This document shows, piece by piece, positions 47,692 through 57,843 of a stretch of 64,000 bases of DNA. Under the pieces are notes generated by a model. That model saw only the letters and a list, made by a program, of their open reading frames with translations, was not told the DNA's origin and did no database searches. Position numbers and translations under genes: made by a program. Each line of letters begins with the position of its first letter. The first letter of the stretch is position 1. This DNA is from Aquirhabdus parva (GTDB lineage: Bacteria > Pseudomonadota > Gammaproteobacteria > Pseudomonadales > Moraxellaceae), in contig NZ_CP031222.1 of NCBI RefSeq assembly GCF_003351745.1, positions 1,966,207-2,030,206 on the forward strand. Reading direction: 5' to 3'.

Positions 47692-49179
47692 TTACGCACT
47701 GACTGTTTCTAATGGAAAGTGTGGGTACTGTACACCTGCCATTTGCTCGACAATACGCAGAACTTGGCAGCTATATCCAACTTCGTTGTCATACCAAACA
47801 TAAAGTGTGGCATGGTTACCGCTGACGATCGTTGCTTGTGCATCAAACACACCTGCCGAACGTGAACCAATGAAGTCTGATGAAACTACTTCGCTTGAAT
47901 TGGTGTAGTCAATTTGACCTTGCAGATTTGAGTACACAGAAATTTGGCGAATATATTCGTTAATTTCTTCACGTGTGGTTTCAGTTTCTAAATTCAGATT
48001 TAGAATCGCTAAAGACACGTTTGGTGTAGGTACACGTACAGAGTTACCGGTTAACTTACCTTTTAACGCAGGCAATGCTTTTGCCACAGCTTTAGCAGCA
48101 CCGGTCTCTGTAATAACCATATTCAATGTTGCAGCACGGCCACGACGATCCGCTTTATGGTAGTTATCCGTCAGGTTTTGGTCATTGGTGAATGAGTGAA
48201 CAGTTTCGACATGACCATTTAATACGGTGAATTTATCATGGATCACTTTGAGGATCGGTGTGATCGCATTGGTTGTACAGCTTGCCGCACTGATGATTTG
48301 GTCTGAATCAATGATATCCGTATGGTTCACGCCGTATACAACGTTCTTCATCTCACCTTTACTTGGTGCAGTGAGAATGACGCGTTTTATGCCAGGGCAA
48401 GTTAAATGAACGGACAGACCTTCAACATCACGCCATTTACCGGTGTTATCAATCAATAACGCATCTTTAATACCGTAAACAGTGTAATCAACTTCTGATG
48501 GGCTACCAGCATAGATCACTTTAATATAGTTACCGTTTGCAATGATCGCTTCGTTTTCTTCATCAACAGAGATCGTGCCTTGGAATGAACCATGTACAGA
48601 GTCACGGCGCAAAAGGGATGCACGTTTTTGCAAATCACCTTCAGAAGATTTACGTACAACAATTGCACGCAGACGCAGACCACGTCCGAGACCCGCTTGT
48701 TCAATGATCAAGCGCGCTAGAATACGACCAATACGACCAAAACCGTAAAGGACAACATCTTTTGGCTCAGCACGTTCACTCTGTGCGGGCAATACTGCTA
48801 AAGCTGCACTGAGTAATTCTTTCGCAGCAGTACCGGTTTCGCCTGCGGCACGAGCCAGTTTACCCAAGTCAACTTCACATGAAGTCAATTTACCGCACTC
48901 TGCCAAAGCCTCAAGAATAGGCATGGTATCTACAACGGACAAATCCCCTGCAATCATGCGTACACGACGATGCGCTTTAAGAATTTGAATGACAGACATG
49001 TTAACCAAAGAACGGCCATAAACTGAAACGACAACATCATTTTCGCGATACAAGCGACCAATAATCGCAATCATCCGCTCAGCTATTTCTTCACGATTTT
49101 TCCAGCGGCCCCAATGTTCTTGGGTCAGTGCTACGGTATTGTTTGGTTGTGTCGAGTCAGTCACGGATAATTCCTTCAT
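47692..49179 (-). CDS. gap: Glyceraldehyde-3-phosphate dehydrogenase (long form)
   Basis: This 495-residue GAPDH has the NAD-binding motif GFGRIGR at 146-152 and the catalytic Cys301 in SAASCTTNA. The late motif SWYDNE-type appears as VWYDNEVGYS. Classical GAPDH is about 335 residues; the extra N-terminal 140 residues (containing NDVVVSVYGRSLVNMSVIQILK) match the long GAPDH seen in Acinetobacter and related bacteria. Organisms with this form often use it mainly for gluconeogenesis. A shared-type terminator follows. Confidence 0.93.
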   Translation of the reverse strand: MKELSVTDSTQPNNTVALTQEHWGRWKNREEIAERMIAIIGRLYRENDVVVSVYGRSLVNMSVIQILKAHRRVRMIAGDLSVVDTMPILEALAECGKLTSCEVDLGKLARAAGETGTAAKELLSAALAVLPAQSERAEPKDVVLYGFGRIGRILARLIIEQAGLGRGLRLRAIVVRKSSEGDLQKRASLLRRDSVHGSFQGTISVDEENEAIIANGNYIKVIYAGSPSEVDYTVYGIKDALLIDNTGKWRDVEGLSVHLTCPGIKRVILTAPSKGEMKNVVYGVNHTDIIDSDQIISAASCTTNAITPILKVIHDKFTVLNGHVETVHSFTNDQNLTDNYHKADRRGRAATLNMVITETGAAKAVAKALPALKGKLTGNSVRVPTPNVSLAILNLNLETETTREEINEYIRQISVYSNLQGQIDYTNSSEVVSSDFIGSRSAGVFDAQATIVSGNHATLYVWYDNEVGYSCQVLRIVEQMAGVQYPHFPLETVSA

Positions 49180-49313
49180 TGAGGCCCTATTTTATTTGGG
49201 CAAACTGGGGGAAATGTTTAGAGGCGCATATTCTAACAAACTACGACGTGTTTTGCCTGTGAATGTCATCATTTTGCGATGAAATGTGTATAGAGAAAGA
49301 TAATACGACAGCA

Positions 49314-49568
49314 TTATTTTTGATATTTACTTTTCCACTCTTCATAGGGCATGCCGTAGACATGCTGACGTGCTTCAGGATCTGTTAATGCAATTCCTTG
49401 TTTTTCTGCCTCTTCACGCATCCATTTCGATAAGCAATTACGACAGAAACCACCAATATTCATCAAGTCGATATTTTGCACTTCTGTATGGGTTTGTAGA
49501 TGATTCATAAGCCGGCGAAATGCTGCTGCCTCAAGTTCCGTTTGCTGTGCTTGGGTTAAATTTGACAT
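49314..49568 (-). CDS. DUF1244 family protein
   Basis: The 84 residues match DUF1244 (COG3492): an N-terminal helix (AAAFRRLMNHLQTHTEVQNIDLMN), the cysteine motif GGFCRNCLSKWMREEA and the C-terminal HVYGMPYEEWKSKYQK. It is a small cytoplasmic protein of unknown role with CxxC near residue 45. It stands alone between gap and dusB. Confidence 0.9.
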   Translation of the reverse strand: MSNLTQAQQTELEAAAFRRLMNHLQTHTEVQNIDLMNIGGFCRNCLSKWMREEAEKQGIALTDPEARQHVYGMPYEEWKSKYQK

Positions 49569-49651
49569 AGAATATTCCTTATTAATAATGACACATTAGA
49601 AATGCAGTACCTTAAATGGGATTTATAAGATCATAAAACAATAATAACGAA

Positions 49652-50668
49652 TTAATCCGCTGTGACCACAAGATCACTCTCATAGATCAGGCGCTCACCA
49701 CGCTGCAACAAATGATCAAAATAATCACGTGTAATTGTCGCTTGCTCCGCAGTTGACTCCACTGCGTACATGGCTTGCCGAAACTCATTACTGGCATGCA
49801 GGCCTTTGGTATACCAAGCAATATGCTTACGGGCAATACGACACCCCGAATACTCACCATAGAATTGGTACAAGTCCTCTAAATGCCCGAGAAGCACATC
49901 TTTGATTTCAGTCACTTCAGGTAAAGGCAATAGCTCCCCAGTCGCTAGATAATGGGCGATTTCACGAAATATCCAAGGTCTTCCTTGAGCGGCTCGCCCA
50001 ATCATAATAGCATCGGCGCCTGTTTCCGCTAAAACGTATGCCGCTTTTTGAGGACTATCAATATCGCCATTGGCAATAATCGGTATCTGGACATTGCGTT
50101 TTACTTCACGGATCAACGCATAACGGGCTTGACCTAAATACATATCTTCACGGGTTCGTCCATGTATCGCCAATGCAGCAATACCCGCTTGCTCTGCGCG
50201 TTCCGCAATACGGTGGATATTTTCTGCCCCGTTGATAAAACCCAAACGTGTTTTCAACGTTACGGGCACATCAACCGCATTCACCACGGCATCCAAGATT
50301 TCCCCGACCAATACTTCATCTTGCAAGAGTGCTGAGCCTGCAAGTTTATTGCAGACTTTTTTTACAGGGCACCCCATATTGATATCGACGATTTGCGCAC
50401 CATTTGCCACCTGATAGCGTGCAGCCTCAGCCACTTGCTTCGGATCAGAACCGGCTATTTGAACAGAAATGGGGGCAAGTTCACCGGTAAAGTCTGCGCG
50501 GCGCAATGATTTCTTGCTGGCATGCAATGACTTATCGGCCGTAATCATCTCACTCACCGCATGGCCAGCCCCGAAATGCTTACACAGTTGGCGAAATGGA
50601 CGATCAGTGACACCAGCCATCGGGGCAACAATAAGGTTATTACGGAGTTGATAAGGACCGATATGCAT
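49652..50668 (-). CDS. dusB: tRNA-dihydrouridine synthase B
   Basis: This 338-residue FMN enzyme reduces uridine in the tRNA D-loop. The catalytic Cys100 is in VDINMGCPVKKVCNKLAGSALL, and the flavin-binding barrel opens IVAPMAGVTDRPFRQL. The C-terminal helical domain begins near 240. Length is near E. coli DusB (321). In many genomes fis follows dusB, but here DUF1244 and gap lie downstream. It is divergent from trmB across 127 bases. Confidence 0.94.
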   Translation of the reverse strand: MHIGPYQLRNNLIVAPMAGVTDRPFRQLCKHFGAGHAVSEMITADKSLHASKKSLRRADFTGELAPISVQIAGSDPKQVAEAARYQVANGAQIVDINMGCPVKKVCNKLAGSALLQDEVLVGEILDAVVNAVDVPVTLKTRLGFINGAENIHRIAERAEQAGIAALAIHGRTREDMYLGQARYALIREVKRNVQIPIIANGDIDSPQKAAYVLAETGADAIMIGRAAQGRPWIFREIAHYLATGELLPLPEVTEIKDVLLGHLEDLYQFYGEYSGCRIARKHIAWYTKGLHASNEFRQAMYAVESTAEQATITRDYFDHLLQRGERLIYESDLVVTAD

Positions 50669-50795
50669 GGAGAAGGCTTAGATCAAGTAGTAAAGAAGTG
50701 AATTGTAGGCGTGACAGGAGAAATGGGCAATCACGAATAAAATCCCTTACAATAGCCGCCAATTTCGATGATGAATTTCTTACGGCACCATTTCC

Positions 50796-51551
50796 ATGAA
50801 CGATACAACTGATGTACCCACAAATCTAACCGAAGCAGTAAACGATAATGTAGAAAGCGGGTCTGTAAAAGACGAATCAGAAGATAAAAGCTTACGCCCT
50901 ATTCTGACCTTTATGCGTCGCTCATCCCCGCTCAACACTTCACAAGAACGTGGGCTGGATGAATATGCACATCTCATCGTTAAAGCGCCAATCAGTGATG
51001 CACGCAATTTATTTGAACATCCAGAGCACCCACTGACAATCGAAATTGGCTTTGGTATGGGCACATCACTCGTACAAATGGCGATTGCTGCGCCTGAGCG
51101 TAATTTTCTAGGGATTGAAGTTCATATCCCGGGAATTGCGCAGTGTGCCTTTGAAGCCGGTCAAGCCGGAATTAATAATTTACGGATTATGGATGCTGAT
51201 GCGCTAGAGGTTCTTGCGGGGATCCCTGACGGCAGTGTCGATCGGGTGCAGTTATTTTTCCCAGATCCTTGGCAAAAGAAACGTCACCATAAACGTCGTT
51301 TTGTCGCACCTGAACGGATGGCGCTGATTGTCCAAAAACTGACTATGGGTGGGTGGTTTCATTCAGCAACGGATTGGCAGCCCTATTCCGAATGGATGAT
51401 TGACGTGCTTGAGCAAGTACCGGGGCTTGAGAACGTTTATGGCAAAGCACAGTTTGCCCCACGCCCAGAATGGCGCCCACAAACCAAGTTTGAACGTCGC
51501 GGTGAAGCGGCAGGACATGGGGTTTGGGATGTAATTTATAAGCGCGTGTGA
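50796..51551 (+). CDS. trmB: tRNA (guanine-N7)-methyltransferase TrmB
   Basis: This 251-residue SAM-dependent enzyme makes m7G46. The SAM-binding motif is IEIGFGMGTSLVQMA, and the TrmB-specific FPDPWQKKRHHKRRFV and FHSATDWQPYSEWM follow. The first 45 residues are a polar acidic extension (TDVPTNLTEAVNDNVESG), which is common. It is divergent from dusB, so two tRNA-modification genes share a control region. Confidence 0.95.
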   Translation: MNDTTDVPTNLTEAVNDNVESGSVKDESEDKSLRPILTFMRRSSPLNTSQERGLDEYAHLIVKAPISDARNLFEHPEHPLTIEIGFGMGTSLVQMAIAAPERNFLGIEVHIPGIAQCAFEAGQAGINNLRIMDADALEVLAGIPDGSVDRVQLFFPDPWQKKRHHKRRFVAPERMALIVQKLTMGGWFHSATDWQPYSEWMIDVLEQVPGLENVYGKAQFAPRPEWRPQTKFERRGEAAGHGVWDVIYKRV

Positions 51552-51647
51552 TGCTTCAGCAGTTATTTCGGATATGAACAAATCAAGCCTCATTAGTGGC
51601 TTGATCTTTATCGAGAATAATCGGCAACGACAGGTTACTCACGTCGT

Positions 51648-52919
51648 TTAAACAAATACCTCAACGACACGTCCAGTCAATGCCGATCCTAAAAACGGCG
51701 TATTCTTCCCTGCCGATTTAATTTCTGTGGCATCTAGAGTCCACTGCAGCTCTGGATCGACCAGCAGCCACCCTCCCATGCTTTTCCATGTTTGATGTAC
51801 GCCAGCAATTGCTGCTGGGATCAGAGAGATCTGGGTCACCAGTTCAAGAGGTGATAACAGCCCATCACGGACCAATCCAATCCCGAGTGCCATAAAACTA
51901 TCAAAAGCAGAAATACCTGCTTGAGTTTCGGCAAAAGGCATCATCTTGGCCGTTGCAGATAGCGGTTCATGATGACTACATATCGCATCAATAATCCCTG
52001 CTGCCACACCTGCACGCAATCCCAATCGATCTTCTTCACTGCGCAACGGTGGACGCACGTGTGCAGCTGAGTTGAAGCCGTCGATGCTCGAATCCGTCAA
52101 ATACAACTGATGCATCGCAACATCCGCCGTTACAGGTAACTTTTTATCCTTAGCAGTCGCGATTAAATCCACCGAAGCCGCACAGGAAAGCTGGCTAAAG
52201 TGGGCACGTACACCCGTTGCTTCTACCATTTGTAGCTGGGTGCTCAGCGCAACAGTCTCTGCAATCGCAGGAATCCCTGCCAAACCTTGCCGTGCCGCCA
52301 TAAAACCTTCGTGGACACAGCCATCTTGTGCGAGTACGGCATCTTCAGGGTAAAAGAAAACGGTTAAGCCTAAAGTGGCGGCATATTCTAAGGTATGGAA
52401 CAGCACATCATTATCTGCGAAAGAATGACGTGCATTACTGACAGCAATACATTTGCCTTGTTTTAGCCCTGCTAAATTCGCGGGTTGTTTCCCTTCAAGT
52501 CCTTTGGTCAACGCACCAATCACATGCAGGAAAATGCCGCCATCATCGTAGGCTTTTTGACGGAGTCCAGGAAGCAAGGCCCCACTCTCCAGTACAGGCT
52601 TGGTATCTGGCGGAATAACGACGTGAAGGAAGCCATTAGCGCGCGCGGCCAGACCTTCGGATTTCAAGGTGCCGTGTTGCTGTTCACCCGGCTCACGTAA
52701 ACGTGCACAAAGATCCACGAGCGAAGGTACTAACCACTTGCCCTGCCCATCGATCGTTTTTGATACACTTTTAAAATCGGAAGGCTGATCAATTAAATGA
52801 CCGTTTTGAATCCATACGGAACGAACATCATCCGTATTGTTCTCTGGATCAAGCAAACGAATTTTATTGATTTGGATAATACGATTATCTGCGGGTTTCA
52901 AATTTTTTACGTCACTCAT
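51648..52919 (-). CDS. pyrX: Inactive dihydroorotase-like subunit (PyrC'/PyrX)
   Basis: This 423-residue dihydroorotase-fold protein starts four bases before the pyrB stop (ATGA overlap). Active dihydroorotases carry DxHxHxREPG; here it reads [10 protein letters not shown] (69-78), so both zinc-binding histidines are replaced by Cys71 and Arg73. In Pseudomonas the equivalent PyrC' has lost activity and serves as a structural subunit of the aspartate transcarbamoylase dodecamer. The same role is inferred; an active pyrC must be elsewhere. Confidence 0.9.
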   Translation of the reverse strand: MSDVKNLKPADNRIIQINKIRLLDPENNTDDVRSVWIQNGHLIDQPSDFKSVSKTIDGQGKWLVPSLVDLCARLREPGEQQHGTLKSEGLAARANGFLHVVIPPDTKPVLESGALLPGLRQKAYDDGGIFLHVIGALTKGLEGKQPANLAGLKQGKCIAVSNARHSFADNDVLFHTLEYAATLGLTVFFYPEDAVLAQDGCVHEGFMAARQGLAGIPAIAETVALSTQLQMVEATGVRAHFSQLSCAASVDLIATAKDKKLPVTADVAMHQLYLTDSSIDGFNSAAHVRPPLRSEEDRLGLRAGVAAGIIDAICSHHEPLSATAKMMPFAETQAGISAFDSFMALGIGLVRDGLLSPLELVTQISLIPAAIAGVHQTWKSMGGWLLVDPELQWTLDATEIKSAGKNTPFLGSALTGRVVEVFV

Positions 52920-53929
52920 GCCTGCATCTCCCGCGCTTCTAACTGTCCTTGCATTGCCAACGAGAGCACGGCCATTCTGACCGCGATCCCATAATTCACC
53001 TGTTTTAAAATTAATGACTGTGGACCATCAGCAACGCTGGATGCGATCTCAACCCCCCGATTCATCGGACCTGGATGCATGACCAAGGCATTTGGATTAG
53101 CCAGCTTTAAACGCGCCTCACTTAACCCATAAAGCTTATAGAATTCATCAGAACTGGCTAGTAACGGTGAGGCAATACGTTCATTCTGAATCCGTAATGA
53201 AATCACCACATCACAACCCGCGACGCCTTGATCCATATTTTCAAAAACTTTGACACCAAATGTCTCAAATCCTGTCGGCAATAGAGTCTTTGGCGCAATG
53301 ATGCGGACTTCTTTAGCACCTAAGGTTTGCAGCGCTTGTATGTCTGAACGTGCCACACGGGAATGCTTGATATCGCCAATAATAGCGATCGTCAATTCAC
53401 TAAATGGACGCCCCGCATGACGGCGTATGGTGAGCATATCTAACATTGCTTGGGTCGGATGTGCATGACGACCATCACCGGCATTAATGATCGCAACTTT
53501 AGGGCAAACCGATTGCGCCATGAAGTGTGCGGCACCCGATGCTGAATGTCGTACTACAAACACATCAGCAGTCATCGCCTCTAAATTCCACAAGGTATCG
53601 CGGAGTGTCTCGCCTTTGGAGGTACTTGAACGCTGAATATCAATGTTAAGTACATTGGCAGAAAGACGTTGGGCAGCCACTTCAAATGTGGTCCGTGTCC
53701 GAGTAGAGGGCTCAAAGAAAAGATTCATGACTGTGCGCCCAGCCAGCAAGGGATTATTTAAAATCCGACCATTCTCACCCAAAAATGTTTCTGCAGTATC
53801 TAATATTTTAGTAAGGTGAGCGCAAGATAGGCCTTCGATTCCTAGAAAATGTTGCAAATTGCCTGCGCGATTGAGTTGCAGTTGACTAGGCAGGTGTAAC
53901 GCAGAAATATGCTGTGCTGACTTTTGCAT
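52916..53929 (-). CDS. pyrB: Aspartate carbamoyltransferase catalytic subunit
   Basis: This 337-residue enzyme makes carbamoyl aspartate in pyrimidine synthesis. The carbamoyl-phosphate motif is FEPSTRTRT (about 73-81), and [10 protein letters not shown] marks the aspartate domain. A 30-residue N-terminal extension is present, as in pseudomonad ATCases, where this extension is used in nucleotide regulation. ATG at 53929 was chosen over a TTG directly before it. No pyrI gene follows; the partner is the inactive dihydroorotase. Confidence 0.96.
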   Translation of the reverse strand: MQKSAQHISALHLPSQLQLNRAGNLQHFLGIEGLSCAHLTKILDTAETFLGENGRILNNPLLAGRTVMNLFFEPSTRTRTTFEVAAQRLSANVLNIDIQRSSTSKGETLRDTLWNLEAMTADVFVVRHSASGAAHFMAQSVCPKVAIINAGDGRHAHPTQAMLDMLTIRRHAGRPFSELTIAIIGDIKHSRVARSDIQALQTLGAKEVRIIAPKTLLPTGFETFGVKVFENMDQGVAGCDVVISLRIQNERIASPLLASSDEFYKLYGLSEARLKLANPNALVMHPGPMNRGVEIASSVADGPQSLILKQVNYGIAVRMAVLSLAMQGQLEAREMQA

Positions 53930-54019
53930 CAACGATGTCTCTAATGGCTATTTTTAATGGCGCTAAGTTTAACGGATTACTCAAAAAAATTCCCGTCGAA
54001 TCGCGCCTAATCGATAGGC

Positions 54020-54047
54020 AAAAAAACAGCCTCACAAAGAGGCTGTC
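54020..54047 (-). terminator. Terminator of the flavodoxin gene
   Basis: The arms ACAGCCTC and GAGGCTGT enclose ACAAA; on the minus strand the stem is followed by T-run bases. It separates the flavodoxin gene from pyrB. Confidence 0.8.
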
Positions 54048-54061
54048 TTAATATTCATCAC

Positions 54062-54643
54062 TTATAGTTTTTTATTCGCACGAATCACTTGTTCAGCGAA
54101 GCGTTTACCGAAAGCTTTCGCGGTTTCGAGGTCGCCTGCATGTGGACCTTCTTCTGGGGTTGAGTCCGATGGTGACGCAGCCAATAGTCCAGAGAATCCG
54201 CCTAGCCAATTAATATCACTGCGCTGTGCAGCTTTGCTGCTCGCTGGCATCAGACCTGTGCCGACCCAAAGCATGCCATGCTGCATTGCAAAGGTGATCA
54301 GGTAAGAAATCGTGACACCCTTATCACCATTTTGTGAAGCTGAATTGGTGAATCCAGCGGCTAATTTATCTTTCCATGCACCGATAAACCAAGGCTTGCT
54401 TGAAGCATCGGCAAACTTCTTGAATTGCCATGCCACATTACCCATGTAGGTCGGTGAGCCAAAAATAATACCATCAGAAGCAACTAACATTTCCCACGCT
54501 GCATCAGAGAGATTCCCTTCAGAATCAATTCGAATCAATTCCACAATCGTACCCGGTACGGTAACCAAACCTTCTTTAACCGCCTCTGCTTGCTTGTGGG
54601 TATGACCGTAACCACTGAAATAAACAACTGCAACCTTTGACAT
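54062..54643 (-). CDS. Flavodoxin-fold NAD(P)H-dependent oxidoreductase (WrbA-like)
   Basis: This 193-residue flavodoxin has the FMN-phosphate loop VVYFSGYGHTHKQAEAV at the N-terminus. IIFGSPTYMGNVAWQFKKFADAS and NSASQNGDKGVTISYL line the flavin as in WrbA. It is more divergent from WrbA than the gene at 12864-13469, and the function may be quinone or FMN reduction. It is monocistronic with its own terminator. Confidence 0.83.
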   Translation of the reverse strand: MSKVAVVYFSGYGHTHKQAEAVKEGLVTVPGTIVELIRIDSEGNLSDAAWEMLVASDGIIFGSPTYMGNVAWQFKKFADASSKPWFIGAWKDKLAAGFTNSASQNGDKGVTISYLITFAMQHGMLWVGTGLMPASSKAAQRSDINWLGGFSGLLAASPSDSTPEEGPHAGDLETAKAFGKRFAEQVIRANKKL

Positions 54644-54864
54644 TTTAAATCTCCGTGAAGTGAATTGAGCAAACTTATCTTAATCGCTTTATATGGCAAC
54701 GATACACCTTAGTTTCTAACAATAACTGTAAAGTAAATGTTAATAATTGGTTGCTAAAATCATTAGGTTAGGATTTGTAATTCATTATTTTGCATGGCTC
54801 GATATTTGCTATTTTAAACGTATACTTTCTATTGAACTTCGAAAACAAATTAAGGCAAACGATT

Positions 54865-55905
54865 ATGTATACCGACGAAGATCTCAACTCAGCCGTTAAA
54901 GAAGGCATTTTTACTCAGGATGCCATTACCAACTTCCGTAGTTATATTTCAAAAAGCCAAAACGTGACCTTGGTGGATGAAGAGAACTTTCGCCTGATCA
55001 GCGGTTTTAATGACATCTTTGTCGTTATCGCGTGTTTACTGTTGTTGACTTCGGTGGCATGGCTCGGTTCAGCAATTAGTCCAATCGCAGCAGCGATCAT
55101 CTTTACGGCAACATCTTGGGGATTAGCTGAATTCTTTGTACGGAAACGGCGTATGGCCTTACCGGCGATTGTTCTACTCATAGCCTTCATTGGCGGAGTC
55201 ATGGCGACCTCAGTGTCGTTCTTTGTCAATCTCGGGATTGGACAAGCTCAGCAGATGAATATTGAACACTTTGAACAAATGAGAGTCTTTGGCTTTATCA
55301 CCACAGCAGTGGTGAGCATCGCTGCAACGTGGCTACACTGGCGTCGTTTTAGAGTGCCTATCACTGTGGCCGTGGGTGCTGCATCGTTGGTGATTTGTTT
55401 GATGGGATTATTAGGTACCAGCTCATTAGACTCCCATTGGCTCACACCGATACTCTTTATCTCGGGGTTATTGATCTTTGCGCTGGCGATGTACTGGGAT
55501 GCCTCAGATACACTGCGTCAAACCAAGAGATCAGATGTCGCTTTTTGGCTGCATCTGCTCTCCGCGCCACTGATTGTTCATCCAATTTTTAAGACTTTGG
55601 GCATACTGAGTGGCCATAGTACGATCCTACAAGTCGTGCTCGTCATTGCACTCTATATCGTCATTGCGTTCATCTCGATCGCGATTGATCGCCGTGCACT
55701 GATGGTTTCTTCGTTGATCTATGTGTTGTATGCATTCTCAGCATTGCTGAAAAACTATGGACTGGTGAGCTTAAACTTTGCAATGACGGGCGTCATTATC
55801 GGGGCAATATTGCTGTTCTTATCTGCGTACTGGCATACCGCACGTACGTTCTTGATTCGGTACTTTCCGCAATCTATCAGTGGTCGGCTACCTGCTCTAA
55901 GGTAA
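54865..55905 (+). CDS. Polytopic inner-membrane protein (DUF2157-like), unknown function
   Basis: This protein of about 346 residues has a soluble N-terminal region (MYTDEDLNSAVKEGIFTQDAI, about 45 residues) followed by some ten hydrophobic helices. The layout is reminiscent of DUF2157/DUF4401-type proteins, whose functions are not established; the assignment is tentative. ATG at 54865 was chosen over an upstream in-frame start because AAGGC precedes it. Charged loops fall between helices 3 and 4 (FEQM) and 6 and 7 (DASDTLRQTKRS). Confidence 0.75.
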   Translation: MYTDEDLNSAVKEGIFTQDAITNFRSYISKSQNVTLVDEENFRLISGFNDIFVVIACLLLLTSVAWLGSAISPIAAAIIFTATSWGLAEFFVRKRRMALPAIVLLIAFIGGVMATSVSFFVNLGIGQAQQMNIEHFEQMRVFGFITTAVVSIAATWLHWRRFRVPITVAVGAASLVICLMGLLGTSSLDSHWLTPILFISGLLIFALAMYWDASDTLRQTKRSDVAFWLHLLSAPLIVHPIFKTLGILSGHSTILQVVLVIALYIVIAFISIAIDRRALMVSSLIYVLYAFSALLKNYGLVSLNFAMTGVIIGAILLFLSAYWHTARTFLIRYFPQSISGRLPALR

Positions 55906-55932
55906 GGGCAATGAAAACATGACGAGGGCTTT

Positions 55933-56283
55933 ATGCAAATACGTACCATTTACTTCAAAGTTCTCGACATGCAAGCTGCAATTAATTTCTGGCAAGCGCT
56001 TCTCAAAGCCAAACCCATAAAGCAATCTACTCGCTGGTCAGAATTCAAGATTGGAGCCACTCGACTAGGATTATTATTAAATGATTTTGGAGAGCAAGTT
56101 TCAGGTAGTGGTTGTGTTCCTGTCTTTGCTCTTGAAAAAGATCAACTAATTGCGTTTGTAGAACTTGCAAAATCTCTTGGAGCAATAGTTGTATTCGATG
56201 GATTAGATAAACCTGAAATAGGAAGTATTGTTTTAGAGGTACCTACAGGACATGAGTTTGAAGTGTGTCATTGTCATGATTAA
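55933..56283 (+). CDS. VOC/glyoxalase superfamily protein
   Basis: The 116 residues show a VOC fold: opening RTIYFKVLDMQAAINFWQALL and closing GSIVLEVPTGHEFEVCHCHD. The usual N-terminal metal-ligand histidine is absent, so it may be a binding rather than a catalytic domain. A short gap separates it from the membrane protein gene before it and the unknown gene after it; all three are co-oriented and may form one transcript. Confidence 0.78.
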   Translation: MQIRTIYFKVLDMQAAINFWQALLKAKPIKQSTRWSEFKIGATRLGLLLNDFGEQVSGSGCVPVFALEKDQLIAFVELAKSLGAIVVFDGLDKPEIGSIVLEVPTGHEFEVCHCHD

Positions 56284-56297
56284 AAACGGGCTCCCAT

Positions 56298-56588
56298 ATG
56301 GATTTTGAAATTCACGTTTTCCTCGCCAAAGGCACAGCTCAATTTGGAAATTCATTTACTGAAGGCGAACGTCACGCGCTCCATATCTATGTTCGTCAAA
56401 ATAAAAATGCTGAATATGATGGAGAGTTGGCGATGGAAATTGCTGAGCGTAATTATTGGACTTCAATTGAACTGTTCCAAGTTGGAAGATTATCAATCAA
56501 TGCCGTTATGGAAAAATCTGAACCGTGGTGTTTATATGCACTTGAACACGGTGATGCTATAGTTGCTTATGACAAAATCGAAACTTAA
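56298..56588 (+). CDS. Unrecognised 96-residue protein
   Basis: The 96 residues are acidic and alpha/beta-like (MDFEIHVFLAKGTAQFGNSF, then EGERHALHIYVRQNKNAEYDGE). I do not recognise a family and no motif stands out. It begins 14 bases after the VOC gene, and its last four bases overlap the convergent GNAT gene end. No clear ribosome-binding site is seen, but codon use looks coding throughout. A Cys-Leu pair (WCLYALEHGDAIVAYD) near the C-terminus is the most distinctive patch. Confidence 0.6.
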   Translation: MDFEIHVFLAKGTAQFGNSFTEGERHALHIYVRQNKNAEYDGELAMEIAERNYWTSIELFQVGRLSINAVMEKSEPWCLYALEHGDAIVAYDKIET

Positions 56589-57790
56589 ATCTGCTTAAAC
56601 GGCAAACTCCCTACCGCCTCCTCAAAATAAGCCTTGACCCCCTCTCGTTCACGCACAACAAAATCACTCACGGCATCCATAAATGCTGGTTCTGCCAACC
56701 AATGCAGTGAGTGCGTATAGACCGGGGCAAAGCCGCGAATAAGCTTATGTTCCCCTTGTGTACCCGGATCAAACCAGTGTAGATGATTGCGGATTGCGTA
56801 CTCAATACCTTGGTAATAACACACTTCAAAGTGCAATGAGTCGACATCGCGAATGGCGCCCCAATAGCGTCCGTATAAGGTCTGCTCATCCTTGAAAAAC
56901 AGTGCTGCAGCAAGCGGCGTTTGATCACGATCATAGGCAATATTTAATACCAGTGAATCTGGCATCGTAGCACCCAGTTGCTTAAAGAAATCAAGCTTTA
57001 GGTAAGGCTTCTGACCCCGGATATGATAGGTATTCTGATAGCAACGATAGAAGAAGCCCCAATCCTCATCGCTGATCTCTTCACCCTCAAGCCAACGACA
57101 AGAAATCCCTTGAGCAGTGACTTTATCGCGCTCTACGCGGATGCTTTTGCGGCGTTTTGCAGTCAATACGCTTAAGAAATCCGTAAAATCGGTGTACGGT
57201 TTGTTTTCCCATAAAAACTGGACGTTACTACGCTGGGCCAGCTTCTGTGTGGCAAAATTTGGAGAGTGCGCCAAGTGCGCTGCACTGTCTAAGAAAGATT
57301 GGTCAAGAAAAAGACCATGCCAAGAAGATGCACCCATCTGCTGCACCAAGGCTTGAATACCCTGTAGTAATTGCGGGAATACATCACTCAGCTGAAAACC
57401 ATCAACCAGCAATATTCGCGATCCTGTCACAGGGGTAAAGGGCACACTGGTCACTAAGCGCGGGTAATACTCTAGCCCATGCCTTGCATACGCTTGCGCC
57501 CAAGCATGATCAAAAACATATTCCCCGCGATTATGGGTCTTGGCAAATAAAGGCAGAGCCGCAATGGGCTGATCATCGCGATAGAGCATGAGATGCTGTG
57601 CATACCAGCCTGCGTGTTGCCCCACGGCACCACTGTCTTCCAGCGCCAACCAAAATGCCCGTTGCATAAACGGGGTGCTTTGCCCTTGCCATAGATTTTC
57701 TGGGAAATGACTGACTGAATCGACAACCTTGATCAAATCATCGAGTCTGGGTGGTGATAATGGCTGAGCGGATAACACAGGATCTGGCAT
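56585..57790 (-). CDS. GNAT/FemAB-like peptidogalycan biosynthesis/recognition protein
   Basis: This 401-residue protein resembles COG3146 (DUF482): a FemAB/GNAT-type fold with FMQRAFWLALEDSGAVGQHAGW early and LTAKRRKSIRVERDKV and YRCYQNTYHIRGQKPYLKLDFF in the middle. The late patch is FDPGTQGEHKLIRGFAPVYTHSLHWL. Members are annotated as peptidogalycan biosynthesis proteins or N-acetyltransferases without proven chemistry. ATG at 57790 was chosen over an upstream TTG that lies in the preceding gene. Its end overlaps the convergent 96-residue gene by four bases. Confidence 0.82.
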   Translation of the reverse strand: MPDPVLSAQPLSPPRLDDLIKVVDSVSHFPENLWQGQSTPFMQRAFWLALEDSGAVGQHAGWYAQHLMLYRDDQPIAALPLFAKTHNRGEYVFDHAWAQAYARHGLEYYPRLVTSVPFTPVTGSRILLVDGFQLSDVFPQLLQGIQALVQQMGASSWHGLFLDQSFLDSAAHLAHSPNFATQKLAQRSNVQFLWENKPYTDFTDFLSVLTAKRRKSIRVERDKVTAQGISCRWLEGEEISDEDWGFFYRCYQNTYHIRGQKPYLKLDFFKQLGATMPDSLVLNIAYDRDQTPLAAALFFKDEQTLYGRYWGAIRDVDSLHFEVCYYQGIEYAIRNHLHWFDPGTQGEHKLIRGFAPVYTHSLHWLAEPAFMDAVSDFVVREREGVKAYFEEAVGSLPFKQI

Positions 57791-57843
57791 AGCGCGGTTT
57801 CGACTTTTAAATGCGTAAAAACAAAAGGGGGTATTGAATAAAT

